Positions 15,129 to 23,236 are shown, numbered from the stretch's first letter. The stretch is DNA of 24,840 nt from Autumnicola lenta (GCF_031846515.1 NZ_JAVRHO010000035.1:1-24840), one strand, 5' to 3'. The notes: generated by a model not told the origin, from the letters alone. Made by a program: numbers and translations.

Positions 15129-16559
15129 ATGAACGAATATCTTCTTTTCTCTATAATTTTTATGGTCGCTTTGGTACTGGGGATTTTCCTTGGAAACCTG
15201 ATTGCGCGCCTAAAAAGCAGAACGGAAAAGATCCTTCTTCAGGAAAAGATAGATCAGCTTTTACTGAAGGTGGAAGATGCTAAAAGTCAGATACAGAATA
15301 ATCTTGTTGATTATAAGAGTGAGTTGTCTGAGACAAAAGCTTTACACCTGAAGCAAATAGAAAAGCTCGAAAATGAGCGGGAAGAAATTCGTAGAGAGAA
15401 AGATTTTTTAAGCACAGAACTTACCCGCCGGAATTCAGAATTTGAAAACCTTCAGCACCGAAATACAGAACAAAAAGCCGAAGTAGAACAACTTCAGGAG
15501 AAATTTCAGAAGGAATTTGAAAATCTGGCAAATAAAATTTTGGATCAAAAATCTGAGAAATTTACCAGTCTCAACAAAGAGAATATTCAGAATATATTAA
15601 ATCCGCTTCAGGAAAAAATTAAAACTTTTGAAGAAAAAGTAAACCAAAACAACACCGATTTTATTTCCAGGCATGCCGAGTTGGGGAAACAACTTAAGGA
15701 TCTCAATGAGCAAAACCTGAAAATAAGCGAGGAAGCCAATAACCTCACCAAAGCCTTAAAAGGCGAAAGTAAAACGCAGGGTAACTGGGGAGAATTAATT
15801 CTGGAACGGGTTCTGGAAAAATCCGGACTTCAAAAAGACCGGGAATATTTTATTCAGAAGGCTTATGAGGATGAAAACGGCAATAAAGTACTGCCCGATG
15901 TGGTAATTCATTTACCGAATGATAAGAGAATGGTCATCGATTCAAAAGTGTCTTTATCGGCTTATGAAAAATATGTGAACGAGGAAAATGAAATCTCCAA
16001 AGCCCGGCATTTAAAAGATCATCTTAAGTCACTGCAAAACCATATTTTACAGTTAAGTTCTAAAAAATATGAGGATTTGCATGGAAGCGACTCGCCGGAT
16101 TTTGTATTAATGTTTGTTCCTGTAGAACCCGCGTTGTACCTCGCACAGGAGTGCGATAATGGCTTTTTTTACACTGCCTTTCAAAAGAACATTTTACTGG
16201 TGAGCCCTACCACGTTGCTTTCCACGCTCAGAACCATCGACACCATCTGGAGTAACGAGAAACAGCAGCAAAACGCTGTTGAAATTGCTAATCATGCTGC
16301 TTCTTTATACCATAAATTCAAAATCCTGATTGATGAGCTGGAAGTAGTTGGAAACCGAATAAAATCTACATCCTCTGCTTACGATTCAGCAATGAAAAAG
16401 CTTACGGGGCAACAGAATTTAATAAAAGACATTGACAAACTGGAAAGCCTGGGCATTTCTCCCAAGCAAAAAATCTCTTCAAAATGGCTTGATGAAGCGC
16501 ATCTTGAGCGCGATGAGGAACAGAATGATATAAGAGAATTAAACCAGATAAAAAATTGA
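15129..16559 (+). CDS. rmuC: DNA recombination protein RmuC homologue
   Basis: A 476-aa membrane-anchored protein of the RmuC family, linked in E. coli to limiting inversion of repeats and carrying a nuclease-like fold. One N-terminal transmembrane helix (about 5-23, LFSIIFMVALVLGIFLGNLI), a long coiled coil (about 30-190, rich in Glu, Lys and Gln), then the RmuC domain (about 205-400) with KTQGNWGELILERVLEKSGL, VLPDVVIHLPNDKRMVIDSK, FVLMFVPVEPALYLAQE and ILLVSPTTLLSTLRTI. The start ATG 15129 was chosen over TTG 15105 because the latter lies within a perfect -7 box. It begins a tight four-gene unit with the small membrane protein, thioesterase and transporter. The close presence of repeat-rich DNA is coincidental as far as can be seen. 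Confidence 0.9.
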   Translation: MNEYLLFSIIFMVALVLGIFLGNLIARLKSRTEKILLQEKIDQLLLKVEDAKSQIQNNLVDYKSELSETKALHLKQIEKLENEREEIRREKDFLSTELTRRNSEFENLQHRNTEQKAEVEQLQEKFQKEFENLANKILDQKSEKFTSLNKENIQNILNPLQEKIKTFEEKVNQNNTDFISRHAELGKQLKDLNEQNLKISEEANNLTKALKGESKTQGNWGELILERVLEKSGLQKDREYFIQKAYEDENGNKVLPDVVIHLPNDKRMVIDSKVSLSAYEKYVNEENEISKARHLKDHLKSLQNHILQLSSKKYEDLHGSDSPDFVLMFVPVEPALYLAQECDNGFFYTAFQKNILLVSPTTLLSTLRTIDTIWSNEKQQQNAVEIANHAASLYHKFKILIDELEVVGNRIKSTSSAYDSAMKKLTGQQNLIKDIDKLESLGISPKQKISSKWLDEAHLERDEEQNDIRELNQIKN

Positions 16560-16582
16560 AGCTTCTATAAAGCAATTTAAAA

Positions 16583-16951
16583 ATGAAAAAAACACTCTTT
16601 CTAATATTAGGAACTATCCTCGTTTTATTTATTGCGTATTTTGCGTTCGTCTATTTTGTGCCTTACAGCGAAGGAACACGGAGTGGCGAACTCATCAAAT
16701 TCAGTAAAAAAGGAGTTATTTCAAAAACCTGGGAAGGTGAGATAAGCCAGGGAATAAGTGGTGCCCAGATTTTCCAGTTTTCGGTATTGGACAACAATCC
16801 GGAAGTAATTGAGCAGTTGCAGGAAAACGAAGGAAATTATGTGCGGGTATCTTATATAGAACGCTATGCCACTTTTTTCTTTTGGGGTGATACAAAATAT
16901 TATATAACCGAAGTGAGAGAAGCAGAATCTCCACATTTTAGAGATCGATAA
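16583..16951 (+). CDS. Small membrane-anchored conserved protein of unknown function
   Basis: A 122-aa protein with one N-terminal hydrophobic helix (about 4-27, LFLILGTILVLFIAYFAFVYF) that can be an uncleaved anchor, followed by about 95 residues outside the membrane. Conserved-looking stretches are YSEGTRSGELIKFSKKGV, TWEGEISQG and RVSYIERYATFFFWGDTKYY. Homologues in Flavobacteriia are often labelled 6-phosphogluconate dehydrogenase, but nothing here resembles that enzyme: no Rossmann GxGxxG motif and far too short. The function is unknown. It sits 23 nt after rmuC and 2 nt before the thioesterase gene. Confidence 0.8.
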   Translation: MKKTLFLILGTILVLFIAYFAFVYFVPYSEGTRSGELIKFSKKGVISKTWEGEISQGISGAQIFQFSVLDNNPEVIEQLQENEGNYVRVSYIERYATFFFWGDTKYYITEVREAESPHFRDR

Positions 16952-16953
16952 CT

Positions 16954-17493
16954 ATGACATTTAAAGAAATTAAAGAATCGGAAGTGATTATGACAGAACT
17001 TATGCTTCCCTCCCATTCCAACTTTAACGGTAAAATACACGGTGGTTATGTGCTCTCCCTCCTGGACCAGATTGCCTTTGCCTGCGCCTCCAAACACTCA
17101 AGGGCTTATTGCGTTACTGCCAGTGTGGACACCGTGGATTTTCTAAGACCAATTGAGATTGGGGAACTTGTTACGATGAAAGCCTCCGTAAATTATGTAG
17201 GGAGAAGTTCTATGGTTATCGGGATTCGTGTGGAAGCCGAAAATATCCAGTCCGGCGAAATTAAACATTGTAATTCCTCAACATTTACGATGGTCGCAAA
17301 AGACAGCGATGGAAAATCTTTACCCGTTCCCGGATTAATCCTTAAAACCGATAATGATATACGGCGGTTTGCCAAAAGTCTTAAACGAATTGCCATGAAG
17401 AGAAACCGGAAGCAGGAATTTCATGACACCGATTTTATTTCTGAAGAGTACCTTCATATCCAGGAGCTGGAAAACGTGAAAATCGAAAGATAA
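16954..17493 (+). CDS. Hotdog-fold acyl-CoA thioesterase
   Basis: A 179-aa cytoplasmic acyl-CoA hydrolase of the YciA/BFIT/ACOT type. The active-site signature NFNGKIHGGYVLSLLDQ at residues 23-39 contains Asn25, His29-Gly-Gly and Asp38, with the central helix IAFACASKHS. The second half of the hotdog follows: VTASVDTVDFLRPIEIGELV, VNYVGRSSMVIGIRVEAEN and HCNSSTFTMVAKD. It releases free fatty acid and CoA; chain-length preference cannot be read. The C-terminal 50 residues are basic and polar. It lies 2 nt after the small membrane protein and 1 nt before the transporter, so it is translated as part of the rmuC unit. Confidence 0.9.
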   Translation: MTFKEIKESEVIMTELMLPSHSNFNGKIHGGYVLSLLDQIAFACASKHSRAYCVTASVDTVDFLRPIEIGELVTMKASVNYVGRSSMVIGIRVEAENIQSGEIKHCNSSTFTMVAKDSDGKSLPVPGLILKTDNDIRRFAKSLKRIAMKRNRKQEFHDTDFISEEYLHIQELENVKIER

Positions 17494-17494
17494 T

Positions 17495-18472
17495 TTGAAG
17501 TTTAATGGATTTATAGCTGCCATTTTTCTAGCCATTATCGTGGCTTATTTTATTCCGCAAGGCAATGAAATCCTTCCCTTAAAGACAATTACCGATATTG
17601 GAATAGGTTTTATATTCTTCTTTTACGGGCTTAAACTTTCACCGGCAGAATTTAAACTTGGGCTGCTAAATTACAAATCCCATATTGTCATCCAGCTTAC
17701 AACTTTCGTAGTTTTTCCATTATTGGCGCTGCTATTTATTCCGTTGTTCAAAGAAGGAATAGATTCTGAAATATGGATTGCGATTTTTTTCTTTGCTACC
17801 CTACCCTCTACCGTTTCCTCATCTGTGGTGATGGTGGCCATTGCTCAGGGAAATTTACCAACAGCCATTTTTAACGCGAGTCTCTCGGGATTAATTGGGA
17901 TTTTCGCAACTCCGTTATGGCTTGGAATTTTACTTCAAAATACTATCAATTTTGAATTTGAGGATGTGATTATCAAGCTCTTTTTACAAATTGTCCTGCC
18001 TTTAATTTTAGGTTTGTTTTTTCAGAAGTTTATAGGTGATTTTGCCAGGAAACATGGCAAAAAATTGGGATTCATTGATAAAACCACCATTATCCTGATT
18101 ATTTATTCCAGTTTCAGCAACTCCTTTACTTCCAATATCTTTAATGCTGTTAGCCCACTGGATCTCTTGAAATTATTCGGAATTGTGGTGCTGCTTTTCT
18201 TTACTATTTACTTTGGACTTAGCCTTCTGTGCAATGTACTGGGATTTGATCTCAAAGATAAAATTGCTACTCAATTCTGCGGAACAAAAAAATCGCTCGT
18301 ACACGGTTCTGTTATGGTGAAAGTCATCTTCGGAAGTGCTGCGAGTACCGGTCTTCTGCTTTTACCAATAATGCTTTACCATTCCCTGCAGTTACTTGCT
18401 ATTGCCTATTTCGCTGAAAATTACCAAAAGAAAGTAATTGCTAATGAAGATGAAATAGTTCGTAATCGGTAG
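17495..18472 (+). CDS. Bile acid:sodium symporter family transporter (YfeH-like, SBF-like)
   Basis: A 325-aa inner-membrane protein with nine to ten hydrophobic helices, of the SBF-like group (PF13593, YfeH-type) within the bile acid/sodium symporter superfamily. Marks: ITDIGIGFIFFFYGLKLSP in the N-terminal repeat, ATLPSTVSSSVVMVAIAQGN (the helix-break crossover motif) near 108, FNASLSGLIGIFATPLWL, and in the second repeat QFCGTKKSLVHGSVM followed by LLLLPIMLYHSLQLL. The crossover regions are where ions and substrate bind in this family. The cargo is unknown; bile acid is unlikely for a free-living bacterium. The start is TTG 17495, one base after the thioesterase stop; no better start exists nearby. 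Confidence 0.88.
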   Translation: MKFNGFIAAIFLAIIVAYFIPQGNEILPLKTITDIGIGFIFFFYGLKLSPAEFKLGLLNYKSHIVIQLTTFVVFPLLALLFIPLFKEGIDSEIWIAIFFFATLPSTVSSSVVMVAIAQGNLPTAIFNASLSGLIGIFATPLWLGILLQNTINFEFEDVIIKLFLQIVLPLILGLFFQKFIGDFARKHGKKLGFIDKTTIILIIYSSFSNSFTSNIFNAVSPLDLLKLFGIVVLLFFTIYFGLSLLCNVLGFDLKDKIATQFCGTKKSLVHGSVMVKVIFGSAASTGLLLLPIMLYHSLQLLAIAYFAENYQKKVIANEDEIVRNR

Positions 18473-18519
18473 TCTTTAGTTGGTAGGCCTTTGCTCTTTA
18501 GTTTTAAAGAGTAGTGCTG

Positions 18520-18538
18520 AAAATGGCAATTATCGACC
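18520..18538 (+). repeat. Copy 2 of dispersed 19-bp motif
   Basis: AAAATGGCAATTATCGACC, identical to the consensus, preceded by GAGTAGTGCTG. Confidence 0.75.
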
Positions 18539-18653
18539 TGTAGTTTCACCACGAATTCACGAAAATTTTCTAAATGCTTCCGCAGAACTTCTTTCAGTGA
18601 TTCTCCTGATTCCTGTCTCCTACTTCCTGGCTCAATTTCAAAATGAGTGCTCC

Positions 18654-18672
18654 AAAATGGCAATTATCGACC
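18654..18672 (+). repeat. Copy 3 of dispersed 19-bp motif
   Basis: AAAATGGCAATTATCGACC, identical to copy 2, preceded by ATGAGTGCTCC; 134 bp downstream of copy 2. Confidence 0.75.
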
Positions 18673-18759
18673 TCTGGAAATACAAAGTTATAAATACGAG
18701 GTACGAAGTAGCGATCTTTTTCTCGCCTTCTTTCCTCTCTCCTCTTTGGAGCAGTGTTA

Positions 18760-18781
18760 AAAATGGCAATTATCAATCGAC
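18760..18781 (+). repeat. Copy 4 of dispersed 19-bp motif, with a 3-nt insertion
   Basis: AAAATGGCAATTATCAATCGAC matches the consensus with extra bases before the final CGAC; preceded by GGAGCAGTGTTA. It overlaps the upstream extension of the antitoxin frame. Confidence 0.65.
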
Positions 18782-18855
18782 AGCAATTTCAGCGGCTAAT
18801 GTCCGTTCCAAAAGTGAATAGTTTTAATCAAGAAGAAAATGATTATATTAGTTTT

Positions 18856-19191
18856 ATGAAAATCCAGGATAGGATACATGCTAAAATGATTGATTTTACC
18901 TCGTTATGCAAATTACATAATGTGAAAAATCTGTATGCTTTTGGTTCTGCTACAACAGATCAATTTGATAAAAATTTAAGTGATATAGATTTATTGATCG
19001 AAATTGAAGAAAGTGATCCTTTAGAAAGAGGAGAAAAACTCCTGGCTATCTGGGAAAAACTGGAAGAATTTTTTCAGCGCAAAGTTGATTTGTTAACTCT
19101 ATCTTCTCTTAAAAATCCCATATTAAGAAAAAATATTGAGGCTACTAAAATTTTGATCTATGACGGAAAAAGACAAGAAGTATGTCTCTGA
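18856..19191 (+). CDS. mntA: MntA-type nucleotidyltransferase antitoxin
   Basis: A 111-aa minimal nucleotidyltransferase. The signature GSATT...SDIDLL covers Gly30-Ser31 to Asp43 and Asp45, with the third metal-binding Asp in RKVDLLTL near residue 77. In characterised MntA/HepT pairs this protein silences the HepT RNase by adding AMP to a Tyr near its active site. I chose ATG 18856 (MKIQDRIHAKMIDF), which gives the usual length; the frame is open back to 18754, but that part is derived from an intergenic repeat copy. The last 32 nt overlap the hepT start in another frame, the usual coupling. The antitoxin is complete, while its toxin is broken. Confidence 0.85.
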   Translation: MKIQDRIHAKMIDFTSLCKLHNVKNLYAFGSATTDQFDKNLSDIDLLIEIEESDPLERGEKLLAIWEKLEEFFQRKVDLLTLSSLKNPILRKNIEATKILIYDGKRQEVCL

Positions 19192-19524
19192 TGAATTAAG
19201 AGCTACTGATTTGATCGAAGATTTTATAGCCGATACTCCTGATTTTGACTTTTATCAAGAAGATCTAAAAACATAAAGTGCCGTCGAAAGAAAGTTGGCA
19301 ATAATTGGCGAAGCTCTAAATAAACAAAAACAAGTACAACCGGATATTACGGTTCAAAACGGCAAACAGATATTGCATTTAGAAATCGATTGATTCACGC
19401 TTACGATAGCGTTGATAATGCTATAGTTTGGGTTATTGTAAAAAAGAATTTACCAGAACTTAAGAGAGATTGCGTTTCTCTAATTCAGCAACTTGGAGAA
19501 AGCTTTAAAACTTTTAATTCTTAA
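19160..19524 (+). pseudogene. hepT: HepT-type toxin, inactivated by one stop and one frameshift
   Basis: From ATG 19160 the frame gives TEKDKKYVSDELRATDLIED through FYQEDLKT, then TAA at 19274-19276 where the family has Gln (QSAVERKL); a single C-to-T change explains this. The same frame continues SAVERKLAIIGEALNK up to GKQI, where one base is missing near 19372; adding one A restores KQIIAFRNRLIHAYD and the rest to TAA 19522-19524. The RNase motif R-x4-H-x-Y (RNRLIHAY) is preserved after the shift. HepT cuts RNA or tRNA in active systems. The two lesions make an active product from this copy unlikely. The nearly intact remainder suggests recent inactivation. Confidence 0.88.
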
Positions 19525-19572
19525 ACTCAAACTTTGCTTAGATTGTTAGATAACTTCTTGAAGTCAACCTCA

Positions 19573-19590
19573 AAAAGGCAGATTATCGAT
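19573..19590 (+). repeat. Copy 5 of dispersed 19-bp motif (diverged)
   Basis: AAAAGGCAGATTATCGAT keeps GGCA and ATTATCGA with a shift by one base. It lies 50 bp after the broken toxin gene, in the same orientation as the other copies. Confidence 0.5.
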
Positions 19591-19696
19591 TTGGGTTTTC
19601 GTCATAAATATGGCAACAAATTTTTAATGCTCCCGCCGATACCGCTGATCTCCGCAGAATATCTTGTTTTAACCTAAACCCTTAATCTTTAATTCG

Positions 19697-19715
19697 AAAA
19701 TTGCAATTATCGACC
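19697..19715 (+). repeat. Copy 6 of dispersed 19-bp motif
   Basis: AAAATTGCAATTATCGACC differs from the consensus at one position. The region 19525-19772 around copies 5 and 6 holds no gene. Confidence 0.65.
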
Positions 19716-19772
19716 GTTTTGAGGTGGATTATTCACTTGTTTGACTGAACTTCTCACTACTCTCTACGGAAA

Positions 19773-20171
19773 CTAATTATTCAAGTATAAAGCTATATTT
19801 GCGCTATTGATTGTGAACAGAATCCACCCGATGATGAGTAAAAGTCCGCCGAAGGGAGTGACAGGTCCTAAAAACTTCAATTTTCGACCTGCAGCATCGC
19901 TGAGAATGAGTCCGTAAATGCTGAAGGAGAAGAGCAAAATTCCGATAATGAAACACCAGGCCATTATTTGCTGTGAAAGCGTAAAAAAAGGAAAAATTAC
20001 GCCGGAAATGATCAAAATAAGCGCATGATAAATCTGATATTTTACTCCGGTTTCAAAACTTTTTAGCTGATCGTTATTCAGTTTTTTCTTTAAAGCGTGT
20101 GCTCCAAAAGCACCAAAAAAGACAGCCAAAGTACCATACGTACCGCCGATAATTAAAACCAGTTCTTTCAT
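19773..20171 (-). CDS. DUF423 family membrane protein (YgdD-like)
   Basis: A 132-aa inner-membrane protein with four transmembrane helices: LVLIIGGTYGTLAVFFGAFG, the pair around YHALILIISGVIFPFF, AWCFIIGILLFSFSIYGL and FGGLLLIIGWILFTI. The DUF423 marks GAFGAHALKK (residues 20-29), FETGVKYQIYHAL and LGPVTPFGGLLLIIGW are all present. The function is unknown in the family. A -7-like box on the minus strand (TACTTTTA, 20183-20176) lies only a few bases before the ATG. It is separated from carB by a terminator and a possible structured RNA. Confidence 0.9.
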   Translation of the reverse strand: MKELVLIIGGTYGTLAVFFGAFGAHALKKKLNNDQLKSFETGVKYQIYHALILIISGVIFPFFTLSQQIMAWCFIIGILLFSFSIYGLILSDAAGRKLKFLGPVTPFGGLLLIIGWILFTINSANIALYLNN

Positions 20172-20238
20172 AATTTAAAAGTAAGCAATTCGGTGGTGTT
20201 CTTTGTAAGCATCTTCACTGAAAAAATATTTTGCGTTA

Positions 20239-20324
20239 GGGATTGCAGCGGTTACCCTGCAACCACGCGAGAGCGTGGTGAAGCGTAAAAGCGGAAAGCC
20301 CGACCCGACTTTAGGAGGGTAACG
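20239..20324 (+). ncRNA. Candidate structured RNA or conserved intergenic element
   Basis: GTTACCCT (20251-20258) pairs with AGGGTAAC (20316-20323) and encloses a perfect hairpin ACCACGC-GAGA-GCGTGGT (20262-20279) with a GNRA tetraloop, plus a G/C-rich single-stranded part GCGGAAAGCCCGACCC. This part is much richer in GC than the flanks. From memory, similar text (GCGTTAGGGATT...AGCGG...AAAGCCCGACCC) recurs between genes of many Flavobacteriaceae; this could not be checked. A promoter-like TTTG-N21-TATTTTG (20202-20233) stands directly upstream on the plus strand, one base short of the consensus. The active strand is uncertain. Confidence 0.45.
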
Positions 20325-20330
20325 TCCAAA

Positions 20331-20363
20331 AAGAAAAGGCTGCCTAAAATTTAGACAGCCTTT
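20331..20363 (-). terminator. Terminator of carB
   Basis: AAAGGCTGCCTAAA (20335-20348) and TTTAGACAGCCTTT (20350-20363) pair with one mismatch. On the minus strand the hairpin is followed by TCTTTTTGG, a usable T-run. It shares TTTAGACAGCCT with the palindrome at 7253-7345. Confidence 0.75.
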
Positions 20364-20383
20364 ATAAAAATAAATACTATAAC

Positions 20384-23236
20384 TTATTTCGTCAAATACA
20401 TTTTACGTCTTGAATACAACTCGTAAAAAGCATCGTCTTTTAAACTGTCGATAAACAGGATGCTTTCGCCGGTACTTTTCATCTCCGGGCCGAGCTGCTT
20501 GTTCACTTTATGGAACTTATTGAAGGAGAAAACCGGTTGCTTGATGGCGTAACCCTCAAGCTTAGGATTAAAGTTAAAATCTTTTACTTTCTTCTCTCCC
20601 AGCATCACTTTAGTAGCGTAATTCACATATGGTTCTCCATAAGATTTTGCAATAAAAGGCACCGTTCTGGACGCTCTTGGATTAGCTTCGATGATATAAA
20701 CCTGGTCGTCTTTAATCGCAAACTGAATGTTTATAAGGCCTACCGTGTTAAGCGCAAGTGCAATCTTTTTGGTATGATCTTTAATTTGCTGCATTACGAG
20801 ATCTCCAAGATTGAACGGAGGAAGCAGCGCATTGGAATCCCCGGAATGAATTCCGCAAGGTTCTATATGCTCCATAATCCCGATAATGTAAACGTCCTCT
20901 CCATCGCAAATGGCATCTGCCTCGGCCTCTATCGCGCCGTCCAGGTAGTGATCCAGTAAGAGTTTGTTATTCGGAATCTTTTGAAGTAAATCTACAACGA
21001 CTTCTTCCAGTTCCTGCTTGTTGATCACGATTTTCATTCCCTGACCACCAAGTACGTAAGACGGGCGTACCAAAATTGGGAAATCCAGCTCATCTGCAAG
21101 AGCAAGTGCTTCATCTGCATTTTCAGCAGTTCCAAAATCCGGATAAGGAATGTCATTCTCCTGTAATAACCTGGAAAAACTACCCCTATCTTCTGCCAGA
21201 TCCAGCGCCTTAAAGCTGGTTCCCATGATTTTTATTCCATAGCGATCCAGTTTTTCAGCAAGTTTAAGAGCTGTTTGGCCACCGAGCTGCACGATCACAC
21301 CTTCCGGCTTTTCATGACGGATGATGTCGTAAATATGCTCCCAGAATACAGGTTCAAAATAAAGTTTATCTGCAATATCAAAATCTGTAGAAACCGTCTC
21401 AGGATTACAGTTAATCATGATGGTTTCGTAACCACACTCTGCCGCGGCAAGTACACCGTGGACACAGCTGTAATCAAATTCTATTCCCTGGCCTATCCTG
21501 TTTGGACCTGAACCAAGAACAACAATTTTCTTTCTATCGGTGGAAACGCTATCGTTGGCAACATATTTCTTACCATCAGGAGTTTCGATATCAGCTTCAA
21601 AAGTGGAATAGTAGTATGGAGTTGCAGCTTCAAATTCGGCAGCACAGGTATCAACCAGCTTATAAACGCGGTTAATGCCCAGTTCTTCACGCTTGCTGTG
21701 AACTTCACTTTCCAGACACTTCAGCATATAAGCAATCTGCCGGTCGGCAAAACCTTTTTGCTTGGCATCAAGGATAAGATCCCTTGGAAGTGTATCCAGA
21801 GTATATTTTGAGATTTCTACTTCCAACGCATATAATTCTTCATATTGCTTGAGAAACCACATATCGATCTTGGTGATCTCATGGATCCTGCTAAGCGGAA
21901 TTCCCGCCTGGATAGCATCGTAAATTACAAAGACACGATCCCAACTTGGATGAGTGAGTTTATCTATAATTTCGTCGTACTTGGTGTAGCTTTTTCCATC
22001 GGCACCAAGTCCGTTTCTTTTTATTTCCAGCGACTGGGTGGCTTTATGCAGGGCCTCCTGGAAAGAACGACCGATAGCCATTACTTCTCCAACAGATTTC
22101 ATCTGAAGACCAAGAGTGCGGTCACTACCTTCGAATTTATCGAAATTCCATCGTGGTATTTTAACAATCACGTAATCTACCGAAGGTTCGAACAAGGCTG
22201 ACGTAGACTGGGTAATCTGATTTTCCAGTTCATTTAGATTATAACCAATTGCCAGTTTTGTAGCAATCTTGGCTATAGGATATCCCGTGGCCTTAGAAGC
22301 AAGTGCAGAAGACCTGGAAACCCTTGGGTTAATTTCTATCGCAACTATGTCTTCTTTTTCATCTGGGCTTACTGCAAATTGTACATTACAACCTCCGGCG
22401 AAATCACCAATGCTTCGCATCATATGGATAGCCAGATCACGCATGCGCTGGTAAGCCACGTCGCTTAAAGTCATTGCCGGTGCTACGGTAATGGAATCTC
22501 CGGTATGGATTCCCATAGGATCCATGTTTTCTATAGCACAGATAATAACAACGTTGTCGTTTTTATCCCTTAGCAATTCCAGCTCGTATTCTTTCCAGCC
22601 CAATAAAGCTTTATCGATTAAAACTTCGTGGATTGGAGAAGCTTCCAGACCGTAGGTAAGCATTTCATCAAAATCTTCGGCTCTGTGCACAAAAGATGCC
22701 CCACTACCTCCAAGAGTAAAAGAGGCACGGATTACCAGTGGAAAGCCAAATTCCTGTGCAACTTCTTTCCCTTGCAGAAAAGAGGTAACCGTCTTAGCCG
22801 GGGCTACAGGAACACCTATTCTTCCCATTAACTGCTTGAACTTCTCGCGGTCTTCAGTAATATTTATTGCATCGATGTCCACACCTATTAACTTGATCCC
22901 GAAATCTTCCCAGATTCCCTTCTCGTCAGCCTCAATACAAAGATTTAAAGCAGTTTGTCCTCCCATTGTAGGTAAAACTGCATCTATATTAGGATGCTTT
23001 TTGAGGATCTCAATAATAGATTTTGTAGTTAAAGGTTTGAGATAAACATGATCGGCCACAGAAGGATCGGTCATAATTGTTGCCGGATTAGAGTTGATAA
23101 GGACTGTTTCAATCCCTTCATCACGTAAAGAACGTAGTGATTGTGTCCCGGCATAATCAAATTCGCAGGCCTGGCCTATTACAATAGGACCTGAGCCTAT
23201 TATTAAAATACATTTAAGATTTTTGTTCTTTGGCAT
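20384..23236 (-). CDS. carB: Carbamoyl-phosphate synthase large subunit, without allosteric domain
   Basis: A 950-aa CarB, which makes carbamoyl phosphate from bicarbonate, ammonia (from the CarA glutaminase) and two ATP for pyrimidine and arginine synthesis. First ATP-grasp half: IIGSGPIVIGQACEFDYAGT near the N-terminus, LPTMGGQTALNL, VIRASFTLGGSGASF, EINPRVSRSSALASKATGYP. The oligomerisation region follows at about 400-550. The second half is VLGSGPNRIGQGIEFDYSCV, VQLGGQTALKLAE, VRPSYVLGGQGMKIV and IEANPRASRTVPFIAKSYG. The protein ends at RRKMYLTK, so the roughly 120-residue MGS-like domain that binds UMP and ornithine in E. coli (1073 aa) is absent, as I recall for Flavobacteriia. carA is not in the window. 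rpmH lies 99 bp upstream, behind a strong terminator. Confidence 0.96.
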   Translation of the reverse strand: MPKNKNLKCILIIGSGPIVIGQACEFDYAGTQSLRSLRDEGIETVLINSNPATIMTDPSVADHVYLKPLTTKSIIEILKKHPNIDAVLPTMGGQTALNLCIEADEKGIWEDFGIKLIGVDIDAINITEDREKFKQLMGRIGVPVAPAKTVTSFLQGKEVAQEFGFPLVIRASFTLGGSGASFVHRAEDFDEMLTYGLEASPIHEVLIDKALLGWKEYELELLRDKNDNVVIICAIENMDPMGIHTGDSITVAPAMTLSDVAYQRMRDLAIHMMRSIGDFAGGCNVQFAVSPDEKEDIVAIEINPRVSRSSALASKATGYPIAKIATKLAIGYNLNELENQITQSTSALFEPSVDYVIVKIPRWNFDKFEGSDRTLGLQMKSVGEVMAIGRSFQEALHKATQSLEIKRNGLGADGKSYTKYDEIIDKLTHPSWDRVFVIYDAIQAGIPLSRIHEITKIDMWFLKQYEELYALEVEISKYTLDTLPRDLILDAKQKGFADRQIAYMLKCLESEVHSKREELGINRVYKLVDTCAAEFEAATPYYYSTFEADIETPDGKKYVANDSVSTDRKKIVVLGSGPNRIGQGIEFDYSCVHGVLAAAECGYETIMINCNPETVSTDFDIADKLYFEPVFWEHIYDIIRHEKPEGVIVQLGGQTALKLAEKLDRYGIKIMGTSFKALDLAEDRGSFSRLLQENDIPYPDFGTAENADEALALADELDFPILVRPSYVLGGQGMKIVINKQELEEVVVDLLQKIPNNKLLLDHYLDGAIEAEADAICDGEDVYIIGIMEHIEPCGIHSGDSNALLPPFNLGDLVMQQIKDHTKKIALALNTVGLINIQFAIKDDQVYIIEANPRASRTVPFIAKSYGEPYVNYATKVMLGEKKVKDFNFNPKLEGYAIKQPVFSFNKFHKVNKQLGPEMKSTGESILFIDSLKDDAFYELYSRRKMYLTK

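Larger units (their letters stand above)
18473..18855. other. Repeat-rich intergenic region without a supported gene
   Basis: This stretch contains three copies of the dispersed 19-bp motif (18520, 18654, 18760), a 7-bp inverted repeat CTCTTTA/TAAAGAG at 18494-18511, pyrimidine-rich text (CTCCTGATTCCTGTCTCC around 18602), and CACCACGAATTCACGAAAA near 18547-18565, a type of sequence I remember as widespread in intergenic DNA. Each 19-bp copy is preceded by a similar GAGTAGTGCT, GAGTGCTCC or GAGCAGTGTT block, so the repeated unit is about 30 bp. The frame from 18754 is open into the next gene, but it starts inside a repeat copy. Confidence 0.65.

Noticed and set aside
16583..16951. 6-phosphogluconate dehydrogenase
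   Set aside because: The label is used for homologues but there is no nucleotide-binding motif and the length is a quarter of the enzyme.
18421..18776. Short open frames on both strands before mntA
   Set aside because: They are made of repeat copies and pyrimidine-rich intergenic text; no protein-like composition.
19274..19373. Programmed frameshift or stop-codon read-through in hepT
   Set aside because: There are two independent lesions of different kinds, and no slippery heptamer or pairing element was seen at the frameshift; decay is simpler.
18520..19715. CRISPR array
   Set aside because: The motif is short, its spacing is irregular, two genes interrupt it, and there are no cas genes.
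20510..22831. Several open frames of 60-149 aa on the plus strand
   Set aside because: All lie antisense within carB, have no family features, and follow from the codon use of carB.
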